From contig CAMFSB010000106.1 of NCBI GenBank assembly GCA_945982465.1, positions 1-6,171 on the forward strand: a stretch of 6,171 bases of DNA. The letters run 5' to 3'. The position numbers were made by a program, and so were the translations under genes. Origin of the DNA: an uncultured Faecalibacterium sp. (lineage in GTDB: Bacteria > Bacillota > Clostridia > Oscillospirales > Ruminococcaceae). This document shows positions 1-5,944 of this stretch, in pieces. Position 1 is the stretch's first letter; the number at the start of each line of letters is the position of its first letter. The notes under the pieces are model-generated. The model was not told where the DNA came from. It ran no database searches and saw only the letters and a program-made list of their open reading frames with translations.

Positions 1-26
1 TTGAGTGACCGAACGGCGACACCGCT

Positions 27-1337
27 GTGTCCAAAACTGCAACGCAAGCCATGCCGGCCGAGAAAAACTTCTTCCAGACTTTTGGGGAAGCTTTTGCAAA
101 AGGCGATATCTTTACCAAAGTTTCGTTCCTGGTATGGGGTCTTGGCTATATCGGTCACGGCCAGCTGATGAAAGCGCTCCTTGTCACCCTCGTGGAGGGT
201 CTGGGGCTTTACTTCCTGGCATTTTACGGTGCGCCGAACCTTGCCAAATTCGGTACGCTGGGCACTATCAAAATGGAGATGGTGTTCGACGTTACGACGA
301 TGAAAAACGTCGTGAACAATTACGATAACTCCTTCGAGATCCTGCTGATGAGCATGATCTACTTGAACGAAAAGTTCTATGTCACGCGGCTGACCCTGCC
401 GGTGCTGGGCGTTGTGGTATTTACCATCGTGCCGCTGTTCATCCTGATTGCGGTCGCGTTTACGAACTATGACCAGCAGCACATGCCGCCCAGCACGCTG
501 TTTACCTGGGTGGGCATCACCAACTTCAAATCGCTGTTCGCCAATTCGCTGTCCATCACGTTCGGCTATTCGTTCGGCAAGGTGCTGAGCTGGACGCTGA
601 TCTGGGCGTTCTTTGCCACCTTTACCACCTACTTCGGCGGTATCTTCATGGCAATGTTCGTCAACAACAAAAACACCAAGTGGCCCAAGCTGTGGCGCAC
701 GCTGTTCATGGTGTCCATCGCGGTGCCCCAGTTCGTCACGCTGCTGCTGGTGCGCAACTTCTTTGCGGATTCCGGCATCATGAACACCATGATGGCCAAC
801 GCGGGCGTCACCGGCCTTTTGCAGTCGCTGGGCCTGGTCAGCAAGAGCATCAACTACATTCCGTTCCTCACCGACCCGGTGTGGGCCAAGATCACCATCA
901 TCGTGATCAATATCTGGATCGGCGTGCCCTACCAGATGCTCATTGCCACCGGCGTTTTGATGAACATCCCCAACGACATGCTGGAGGCATCCCGCATTGA
1001 CGGTGCCAACCCCGTGCAGCAGTTCACCCGCATCACGCTGCCGTACCTGTTCGCCGTTACCGGCCCCAATCTGGTCACCGACTTTGTCAAGAACATTAAC
1101 AACTTCAATGTTATCTACCTGCTGACGCAGGACGTGTACATCACCACCGACCAGGCTCTGGCTTCGTCCAGCGCCAAGGAGATCGACCTGCTGGTGACCT
1201 GGCTGTTCCGCCTGACGCAGGAATACTACAACTACAAGATGGCCGCCGTTATCGGCATTATGGTATTCATCGTCTGCGCGGTGTTTACGGTGGTCTGCTT
1301 TGGCTTCATTAACCGGAAGGAGGCGACGTTCGCATGA
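27..1337 (+). CDS. MalF-type sugar ABC transporter permease (GanP-like), probably with an internal deletion
   Basis: One of the two membrane subunits of a carbohydrate ABC importer (MalF/GanP family) in the cytoplasmic membrane; it pairs with the MalG-type subunit encoded next. Hydrophobic segments are seen near residues 46-68, 123-147, 185-213, 224-243, 286-312, 339-366 and 404-427. The ATPase-contact EAA loop is at 320-326 (EASRIDG) followed by ANPVQQFTRITLP. The motif LPVLGVVVFTIVPL and the FTNYDQQHMPP stretch are typical of the family. I start it at GTG 27, since the frame has a stop at 6-8; ATG 51 is the alternative. Neither has a convincing Shine-Dalgarno. The stop overlaps the next start as ATGA. 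Oddity: at residues 103-117 the sequence runs straight from NSFEILLMSMI into YLNEKFY, whereas relatives as I recall them have another membrane helix plus a cytoplasmic loop there. Family assignment is secure; the galacto-oligosaccharide substrate is inferred from the GH53 gene downstream. Confidence 0.93.
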   Translation: MSKTATQAMPAEKNFFQTFGEAFAKGDIFTKVSFLVWGLGYIGHGQLMKALLVTLVEGLGLYFLAFYGAPNLAKFGTLGTIKMEMVFDVTTMKNVVNNYDNSFEILLMSMIYLNEKFYVTRLTLPVLGVVVFTIVPLFILIAVAFTNYDQQHMPPSTLFTWVGITNFKSLFANSLSITFGYSFGKVLSWTLIWAFFATFTTYFGGIFMAMFVNNKNTKWPKLWRTLFMVSIAVPQFVTLLLVRNFFADSGIMNTMMANAGVTGLLQSLGLVSKSINYIPFLTDPVWAKITIIVINIWIGVPYQMLIATGVLMNIPNDMLEASRIDGANPVQQFTRITLPYLFAVTGPNLVTDFVKNINNFNVIYLLTQDVYITTDQALASSSAKEIDLLVTWLFRLTQEYYNYKMAAVIGIMVFIVCAVFTVVCFGFINRKEATFA

Positions 1338-2230
1338 GTACCGCTACTGCTGCTATGTCCAGCGCGGAACAGCTCAGACGGGGCCGTATCCGCAAGACCG
1401 TGAACCTGGTCATCCGCCATGTGATCCTGGCGCTGCTGTCGTTCATCTGGCTGGTGCCCATTTTCTGGCTGCTGGTCACCTCGTTCTCCACCGACAAGGG
1501 CATCAACTTCAAGACCTTCTTCCCGGCAGGATACACGCTGTGGAACTACTTCGCCATCCTGTTCCAGTCCGACAGTGTGGCCCAGTTCCCCCGCTGGATC
1601 ATGAACACCCTGATCGTGGCCTGCTTCAACTGCGTGATCTCCACCTGCTTTGTGCTGATGGTGGCCTATGCCATGAGCTGCTGCCGGTTCAAGGGCCGCA
1701 AACTGCTGCAGAACCTGTCGGTCACCATCAACCTGTTCCCGGGCGTGCTGGCCATGATCGCCGTGTACTTCGTTTTGAAGAACCTGGGCCTGACCAACAG
1801 CTACGCCGGCCTGATCATGGTATACGCTGGCTCTTCGGGCCTGGGCTACCTGATCTGCAAGGGCTTCTTTGATACGGTGCCGGTCTCGCTGCGCGAAGCC
1901 GCCAAGCTGGACGGCGCCTCGGAAGCGCGCATCTTCTTCCAGATCGTCATCCCCATGTCCAAGCCCATCCTGGTGTACACCATCATCAACTCGTTCATGG
2001 TGCCCTGGACCGACTTCGTCATGGCCAAGATGATCCTGAACTCCGGTGTTTCCACCGACTGGACCGTAGCCATCGGCCTGTACAATATGTTGGATCGCGT
2101 GCTGATCAACAGCTACTTCTCCCGTTTCTGCGCAGGCGGCGTGCTGGTCAGTATCCCCATCTCCATTCTGTTCGTCGTTATGCAGAAGTTCTATGTGGAG
2201 GGCATCACTGGCGGCGCCGACAAGGGCTGA
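1334..2230 (+). CDS. MalG-type sugar ABC transporter permease (GanQ-like)
   Basis: Second membrane subunit of the same importer, 298 residues, a normal length for MalG/GanQ proteins. Six hydrophobic segments are visible near residues 25-50, 88-114, 131-148, 157-176, 210-231 and 267-285. The EAA loop that docks onto the ATPase is intact at 188-194 (EAAKLDG) and continues SEARIFFQIVIPMSKP. The C-terminus SIPISILFVVMQKFYVEGITGGADKG-type ending is characteristic of MalG. The start ATG overlaps the stop of the previous gene by 4 bases (ATGA) and has a strong AAGGAGG at 1317-1323, ten bases upstream, so the two genes are translationally coupled. No ATPase gene is present; in Gram-positive bacteria such importers often share an MsmK-type ATPase encoded elsewhere. 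Substrate is inferred from the neighbouring galactanase. Confidence 0.95.
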   Translation: MSTATAAMSSAEQLRRGRIRKTVNLVIRHVILALLSFIWLVPIFWLLVTSFSTDKGINFKTFFPAGYTLWNYFAILFQSDSVAQFPRWIMNTLIVACFNCVISTCFVLMVAYAMSCCRFKGRKLLQNLSVTINLFPGVLAMIAVYFVLKNLGLTNSYAGLIMVYAGSSGLGYLICKGFFDTVPVSLREAAKLDGASEARIFFQIVIPMSKPILVYTIINSFMVPWTDFVMAKMILNSGVSTDWTVAIGLYNMLDRVLINSYFSRFCAGGVLVSIPISILFVVMQKFYVEGITGGADKG

Positions 2231-2379
2231 TCCACCTGGGCTGCGATGCGGCGGAATATGGGCAAATCGGCCGGCTTGGTGCAACATCTGCCCCGCGGAT
2301 TGCGGCGTATAAAAGCCATTTTTTGGGTGCGCCCTGAAATAAGTGCGTCAAAAGTCCATAATTTCTGCTGAATATTCGC
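2231..2379 (+). other. Intergenic stretch after the permease genes, no gene found
   Basis: This is the first part of the 312-base gap between the permease genes and the next gene. I see no coding region with a usable start and ribosome site. There is no convincing terminator directly after the permease stop: a weak CCGC/GCGG pair (2293-2296 with 2302-2305) and a T6 run at 2319-2324 are too far apart, and a 6-bp GGCGTA/TGCGCC pairing (2304-2309 with 2328-2333) lacks a T-tract. The last 40 bases are AT-rich, as expected upstream of a strong promoter, and contain the 8-base palindrome GAATATTC at 2370-2377. Confidence 0.5.
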
Positions 2380-2408
2380 TTGACCCAAAAGGGCCTGTTC
2401 CGTATGAT
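2380..2408 (+). promoter_or_regulatory. Sigma-A type promoter upstream of the GH57/NodB-like gene
   Basis: The -35 box TTGACC (2380-2385) and -10 box TATGAT (2403-2408) are separated by exactly 17 bases; each differs from consensus at one position. The predicted transcription start is about 2414-2416. A small dyad CCC-AAAA-GGG (2384-2393) overlaps the -35 box and spacer and could be an operator half-pair or chance. The promoter would drive the genes at 2543-4426 and 4399-4626, possibly reading through to the galactanase. Confidence 0.78.
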
Positions 2409-2414
2409 GTTCCC

Positions 2415-2542
2415 GAAAGCCCGCAGACAGACCGTGGCTGTGTTGCCGCAGGCTTGTTTGCGGGCTTTTTCCGGGAATTTTGCCTGCAAGTTTTCCCCGA
2501 AACAGGGGCCTCACGATCTGTTTTCCTTGAAAGGAAGGTAGT
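2415..2542 (+). promoter_or_regulatory. Structured 5' leader of the GH57/NodB-like gene
   Basis: About 128 bases lie between the predicted transcription start and the ATG. Besides the 10-bp stem there are further exclusive pairings: GCAGGC (2448-2453) with GCCTGC (2482-2487); GGGAA (2473-2477) with TTCCC (2493-2497); and CCCC (2495-2498) with GGGG (2505-2508), which shares bases with the previous one. I do not recognise a known riboswitch or T-box. The ribosome site AAGGA (2531-2535) lies outside these stems, so any control is more likely at transcription than at translation. Confidence 0.4.
2416..2470 (+). terminator. Leader hairpin with T-run: terminator or attenuator
   Basis: A perfect 10-base inverted repeat AAAGCCCGCA (2416-2425) / TGCGGGCTTT (2459-2468) is followed by a run of five T (2466-2470), with a 33-base loop. 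Within the loop ACAG (2427-2430) can pair with CTGT (2438-2441). A shorter competing hairpin, CCGCA (2446-2450) / TGCGG (2459-2463), uses the same 3' arm. The left arm starts at the predicted transcription start of the promoter at 2380-2408, so this structure would act on that promoter's own transcript as well as on read-through from the permease genes. Intrinsic termination is inferred from shape; the long loop makes it less typical. Confidence 0.55.
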
Positions 2543-4426
2543 ATGCAAGACCAATTCATCATCAACATCATCCACCGCCCCGAAATGGTGCCGGAATACG
2601 CCGAAAAGGTGACCGGCCAGGGCAAGGCGGAGGATCTGGGCCGCAAGGCGCTGCTCACCGAAAGCCTGGATATCTTTAAGACCCAGCAGGCTGCCGCCCA
2701 CAAAAACGGCCTGAAAACCACCATCCAGATGACCTACGCCAGCCTGTTCAACAGCGAGGCCGTGGCGCTGGCCAAGCACGACCACGAGGTCTACGGCGAC
2801 GAGATCGCCACCACGCTGCTGGGCCTGCCCTGCGAGCAGTTTCGTGAAAAGTACAAGACCAAGGACTTCTGCATCTGGATGTTCGATATGGAAACCAAAA
2901 AGAGCATCGTGGACGACGTGTTCGGCAAGTTCTACGAGTGCTTCGGTTTCTACCCCGAATCCACCGGCAGCTATTACATGGACGCCGACCTGATCAACTA
3001 CATCAAGGAAAAGTACCCCATGGTCAAGTGCGCCGTGGCCACCTGCTGGGAGGAAGGCCCCAAGGCCTACCACACCTGCAACAACAGTTGGTACACCTTT
3101 ATGGACGGCGGCCCCTGGGCGCCCTGGATCCCCAGCAAGGTGAACACCCACGCGCCCGCCGCCAACGAGCAGGAGGACAGCGGCATCGTGGCCATCCCGC
3201 ATCTTTCCCGCGACCTGATGGCCTGCTACGACGGCAATGGCTCCAACTTCGGCACCCACCCGCAGAACGTGCTGCGCGGCATGCTGTACACCCCTGGCCA
3301 GTTCGGCCCCGACGGTACCTACAGCGGCCAGAGCTACCCGTACCTGTATAACCTGATCGACCAGTACCGCTACCAGGCCAAGTTCAACAACGGCTACGCC
3401 TACAATATGCAGTTTGTCGGCCCGGGCTGGATGAACAAGATGGGCCGCTGGGAGGCGCCTTATGAATTGCTGCTGGCCAGCTACGAAGACGGCTGCAAAT
3501 ACTATGGCGAGCTGAAAAAAGAGGGCAAGCTGGTGGATATGACCATGAGCGAATTTGCCGACTACTACCGCCAGAAAAAGCATTACACCGAGCCGGAGTG
3601 CGCGCTGTGGCGCGATATCGTGTATGGCTCCGACAAGCAGCTGTTCTGGTACTGCGACCCCTACATGCGCGCCTGCGTCAACATGGACCAGGGCGGCGCC
3701 ATCGTGGACCTGCGCCCCTACGCGGCCAAGCTGGAATGGAAGATCGGCATCGGTACGCCCCATGTGCAGGAATGCGCCTATCCCTTCCTGATGCAGGAAA
3801 AATACCGAGCCGGCTACTTCACCCACTACGCGGGCGAGGGCACCGTGCGCAGCGCCAAGATCTGCCATAACGGCGAGGAAGTGGACCTGTGCCTGTGCCG
3901 CACCAAGGCGCATTTTTCCGAAGAGGATATGGGCGATGGCAAAAAGGCCCGCAAGCTGACGCTGGACCCGGTGGAGATCAAGTTTGCTGACTGCAGCCTG
4001 AAACTGCAGACCGTGATCACCTTTGCCGAGGGCGAAAGCGACATCAAGATCGAGCGCAACATCCTGGAAATGAGCGACCCGGACGCCGTGGTGACCATCA
4101 ACGAATACATGGTGGCCTGCTACGGCACCACCGAGTACCCCGAGGATATGAGCAGCGTGCGGCTGTACGCCCACAAGGACGGCGAAGCCAACGAGCTGCT
4201 GTACGCCTACAAGTGCCGCGAGTGCGCCGTGCCTGCCGCCGACTGTGTGGAAGCGGTGATCCCGCCCATCAAGACCAGCGTGTCCATCGAGGCCGAGGGC
4301 CGCGACGCCGTGGGCTACTACAAAGAGGGCTATGCGTTCAGCCCCATGTTTACGCTGGGTTACACCGGTACGCTGAAAGAGAAGGAGGGCTTTACCACAT
4401 GGCTCAAGCTGGCAAGGGAAGATTGA
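2543..4426 (+). CDS. Uncharacterised protein, probable GH57/NodB-like barrel plus beta-sandwich domain
   Basis: A 627-residue protein without signal peptide or membrane segment, so cytosolic. I do not recognise a characterised member. The N-terminal ~270 residues read like the divergent glycoside-hydrolase/deacetylase (GH57/NodB) barrel: KTTIQMTYASLF (58-69), ALAKHDHEVYGDEI (75-88, compare the 'HEIGxH' segments of that fold), FGFYPESTGSYYMDADLINY (134-153) and AIPHLSRDL (217-225). Candidate active-site residues are H79, H81, E82, D86, E139 and D146, unproven. Residues ~300-430 are mainly helical and aromatic-rich. Residues ~435-620 alternate in a beta-sandwich pattern like mutarotase-type domains, with TVITFAEGESDIKIERNI (490-507). 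It holds about 20 cysteines, consistent with a reduced cytosolic setting. The start is backed by AAGGAAGG (2531-2538). It sits between sugar permease genes and a galactanase, so a role on imported oligosaccharides is likely but inferred. Coding status is very secure, function is not. Confidence 0.9.
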   Translation: MQDQFIINIIHRPEMVPEYAEKVTGQGKAEDLGRKALLTESLDIFKTQQAAAHKNGLKTTIQMTYASLFNSEAVALAKHDHEVYGDEIATTLLGLPCEQFREKYKTKDFCIWMFDMETKKSIVDDVFGKFYECFGFYPESTGSYYMDADLINYIKEKYPMVKCAVATCWEEGPKAYHTCNNSWYTFMDGGPWAPWIPSKVNTHAPAANEQEDSGIVAIPHLSRDLMACYDGNGSNFGTHPQNVLRGMLYTPGQFGPDGTYSGQSYPYLYNLIDQYRYQAKFNNGYAYNMQFVGPGWMNKMGRWEAPYELLLASYEDGCKYYGELKKEGKLVDMTMSEFADYYRQKKHYTEPECALWRDIVYGSDKQLFWYCDPYMRACVNMDQGGAIVDLRPYAAKLEWKIGIGTPHVQECAYPFLMQEKYRAGYFTHYAGEGTVRSAKICHNGEEVDLCLCRTKAHFSEEDMGDGKKARKLTLDPVEIKFADCSLKLQTVITFAEGESDIKIERNILEMSDPDAVVTINEYMVACYGTTEYPEDMSSVRLYAHKDGEANELLYAYKCRECAVPAADCVEAVIPPIKTSVSIEAEGRDAVGYYKEGYAFSPMFTLGYTGTLKEKEGFTTWLKLARED

Positions 4427-4626
4427 ATTACCGCTGCCCGTCCTGCTTTATGCGGGATCTGGACATCGACATGTTCTACGACAGCGATAAAAAGGAATAC
4501 TACTGCATCCGCTGCCAATATACCGGCACCGAGGAGGATGTACTGCAAAAGAACCAGATGGCGCGGTTCCGCTACCGGTTTATCAACAAGCGCTTCTCCA
4601 TGGATGAATTTGAGAAGTTTGACTGA
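4399..4626 (+). CDS. Small zinc-ribbon protein (75 aa), function unknown
   Basis: The sequence has two CxxC knuckles, CPSC at residues 13-16 and CIRC at 36-39, 19 residues apart, which should bind one zinc ion as a rubredoxin-like zinc ribbon. The tail (50-75) is basic-aromatic then acidic, KNQMARFRYRFINKRF followed by SMDEFEKFD. The chosen ATG 4399 has an ideal AAGGAGG (4382-4388) ten bases upstream, inside the preceding gene. The start lies 28 bases within that gene in another frame, so translation is probably coupled. The reading frame stays open far upstream, but only this start has a ribosome site and gives a coherent protein. The role is not known; nucleic-acid or protein binding is typical for such ribbons but not shown here. 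Confidence 0.85.
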   Translation: MAQAGKGRLNYRCPSCFMRDLDIDMFYDSDKKEYYCIRCQYTGTEEDVLQKNQMARFRYRFINKRFSMDEFEKFD

Positions 4627-4655
4627 TTGACGGCCGCGGTGTTTTCCGCTATTAT
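4627..4655 (+). promoter_or_regulatory. Sigma-A type promoter for the galactanase gene
   Basis: TTGACG (4627-4632) and TATTAT (4650-4655) are separated by exactly 17 bases, each one mismatch from consensus. The -35 box begins on the base after the zinc-ribbon gene's stop codon. The predicted transcription start is about 4662. The spacer contains a dyad GCGG-TGTTTT-CCGC (4636-4639 / 4646-4649) that could serve as an operator; no regulator gene is in the window to match it with. Confidence 0.75.
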
Positions 4656-4688
4656 CCTATCATGCAAACCAGAGAGGCTGCTCTCTGC

Positions 4689-4760
4689 GGCAGTGACGCC
4701 GCCCCATTTGGACGCAGCGCCCGTTTGGGGCGGCTGTTCTGTGCGGACGGCGTCGCTGCC
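4689..4760 (+). repeat. 12-bp inverted repeat in the galactanase leader
   Basis: GGCAGTGACGCC (4689-4700) and GGCGTCGCTGCC (4749-4760) are inverse complements except for one T-G wobble. They enclose 48 bases that hold a second inverted repeat, GCCGCCCC/GGGGCGGC, which shares bases 4698-4700 with the outer arm. Full formation of one shortens the other. Confidence 0.7.
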
Positions 4761-4785
4761 TTGTCTGGGGCTGTGCGCGGCACAG
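4739..4785 (+). repeat. Duplicated CTGTGC arm competing for one GCACAG
   Basis: CTGTGC occurs at 4739-4744 and again at 4771-4776. Either copy can pair with the single GCACAG at 4780-4785: the near copy gives a tight 6-bp hairpin with a GCG loop, the far copy a longer-range stem. This is a simple two-state arrangement close to the ribosome site of the galactanase gene; the switching itself is an inference. Confidence 0.5.
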
Positions 4786-4815
4786 AACTGAAAACGAAAG
4801 GATCAAACGATTCCG

Positions 4816-5916
4816 ATGGAGTTTATCAAAGGTTTTGACATTTCCACACTGGCCGAGGTCGAGCGCTGCGGCGGCAGGTTTTACGACCACGGCGCACAGG
4901 GCGACGCATTGGCGATTTTGAAGGCCTACGGGGCCAACTGGGTCCGGCTGCGCCTGTGGAACGACCCCTATACCGCCAAAGGGGAGGAGTACGGCGCCGG
5001 CGTGTGCGACCTGCCCACCGTGCTGTCGCTGGCGCGGCGCGCCAAAGTGCTGGGGATGAACTGGCTGCTGGATCTGCATTATTCCGATTTCTGGGCCGAC
5101 CCGGGCAAGCAGGTGGTGCCCAAGGCGTGGCAGAACCTGGACGAAGCCGGGCTGGAACAGGCCGTGTACCAGTATACCTGCGATGTACTGGCAGCCTGCC
5201 GCGCCGCGAATGTGGAGCCGGGCATGGTGCAGGTGGGCAACGAGCTGTCCAACGGCCTGCTGTGGCCCACCGGCCGCACCCCCAACTGGGGCGCGATCTA
5301 CCGCTATGTGGCGGCGGGCGTGCGCGCCGTGCGCGACGAAGCCCCCAACGCCAAAGTGATGGTGCATCTGGACAACGGCGGCAACCATGTGCTGTATCGC
5401 ACCTGGTTCGACAACTATTTTGAGCGCGGCGGCGAATGCGACCTGATCGGCCTGAGCTACTATCCGTTCTGGCACGGCACGCTGGAGGATCTGGCCGCCA
5501 ACCTGAACGACATCGCCCCCCGCTACGGCCGCGACCTGGTGATCGTGGAAACCAGCATGGGCTTTACCCTGGAAAGCTACGGCGCCCAGGAGGCTTTGGC
5601 CGACAGCGACCGCAAGGGCGCGGCCACAAAGCCGGAGCTGGCCGCCAAAGCCGGCTTCCCCATGACGCGGCAGGGCCAGGCGGCGGAGCCGGCGGCCCTG
5701 CTGCAGGTGCTGCGCGGCGTGCCGGAACACCGCGGCAGGGGCCTGTTCTGGTGGGAGCCGGCGTGGATCCCGGTGCCCGGCTCGGGCTGGGCACGCCGCC
5801 CCGGCTGGGAATATGTGCACGAAAAAGGCCCCGGCGGCAACGAGTGGGCCAACCAGGCCCTGTTTGATTTTGAGGGCAACGCCCTGCCCGCCCTGGCCGT
5901 GATCCGGGATCATTGA
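4816..5916 (+). CDS. ganB: Arabinogalactan endo-beta-1,4-galactanase, family GH53, probably intracellular
   Basis: Hydrolyses beta-1,4-linked galactan, the side chain of type I arabinogalactan and pectin, as a (beta/alpha)8 clan GH-A retaining enzyme. Family landmarks in order: GFDIS (6-10), NWVRLRLWNDP (41-51), DLHYSDFWADPGKQ (86-99), VQVGNELSNGLLWP (138-151) with acid/base E143, VHLDNGGN (183-190), LIGLSYYPFWHGTL (210-223), VIVETSM (242-248) with nucleophile E245, FWWEPAWIPV (311-320) and NQALFDFEGNAL (346-357). Its 366 residues cover the whole catalytic domain. It starts directly on the domain with no signal peptide, unlike secreted GanB of Bacillus, so it should act on imported oligosaccharides in the cytosol. 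It has its own promoter and a long structured leader. The GanB symbol is by family and gene context; GH53 membership and both catalytic glutamates are clear. Confidence 0.96.
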   Translation: MEFIKGFDISTLAEVERCGGRFYDHGAQGDALAILKAYGANWVRLRLWNDPYTAKGEEYGAGVCDLPTVLSLARRAKVLGMNWLLDLHYSDFWADPGKQVVPKAWQNLDEAGLEQAVYQYTCDVLAACRAANVEPGMVQVGNELSNGLLWPTGRTPNWGAIYRYVAAGVRAVRDEAPNAKVMVHLDNGGNHVLYRTWFDNYFERGGECDLIGLSYYPFWHGTLEDLAANLNDIAPRYGRDLVIVETSMGFTLESYGAQEALADSDRKGAATKPELAAKAGFPMTRQGQAAEPAALLQVLRGVPEHRGRGLFWWEPAWIPVPGSGWARRPGWEYVHEKGPGGNEWANQALFDFEGNALPALAVIRDH

Positions 5917-5944
5917 CAGAAAAACCGAAGCGAGGTGCAGCGAT

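Larger units (their letters stand above)
4662..4815 (+). promoter_or_regulatory. Structured 5' leader of the galactanase gene
   Basis: About 154 bases of untranslated leader filled with stems: CAGAGAG/CTCTCTG (4670-4676 with 4681-4687, loop GCTG); a long 12-bp stem (4689-4700 with 4749-4760); GCCGCCCC/GGGGCGGC (4698-4705 with 4727-4734); CAGCGCCC (4715-4722) with GGGC and GCTG (4728-4731, 4733-4736, one bulged G); and CTGTGC/GCACAG (4771-4776 with 4780-4785). Several of these cannot form together, a hallmark of switching leaders, though high GC also favours chance pairings. There is no T-run, so none is a standard terminator. I match it to no known riboswitch. The ribosome site AAAGGA (4797-4802) stands 13 bases from the ATG, rather far. 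Confidence 0.45.

Noticed and set aside
1232..2287. Long open frame on the - strand opposite the MalG-type gene
   Set aside because: The frame is open because of GC-rich third codon positions on the + strand; its translation is low-complexity and rich in His, Gly, Asp and Gln, with no family motif, while the + strand gene is unmistakable.
2293..2333. Terminator for the permease operon
   Set aside because: The stems there are 3-6 bp and none is directly followed by the T6 run at 2319-2324; the hairpin at 2416-2470 is a better candidate.
2370..2377. Palindrome GAATATTC just upstream of the -35 box
   Set aside because: Eight bases with no extension on the flanks; too short to call an operator.
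2348..4174. 608-codon open frame on the - strand opposite the GH57/NodB-like gene
   Set aside because: Composition is Val/Ala/His/Gly-rich antisense noise and the frame runs across the promoter and leader of the real gene.
4789..4802. Catabolite-response (cre) like sequence TGAAAACGAAAGGA
   Set aside because: Only the left half fits the cre consensus; the right half fails at the invariant CA, and the site overlaps the ribosome binding region.
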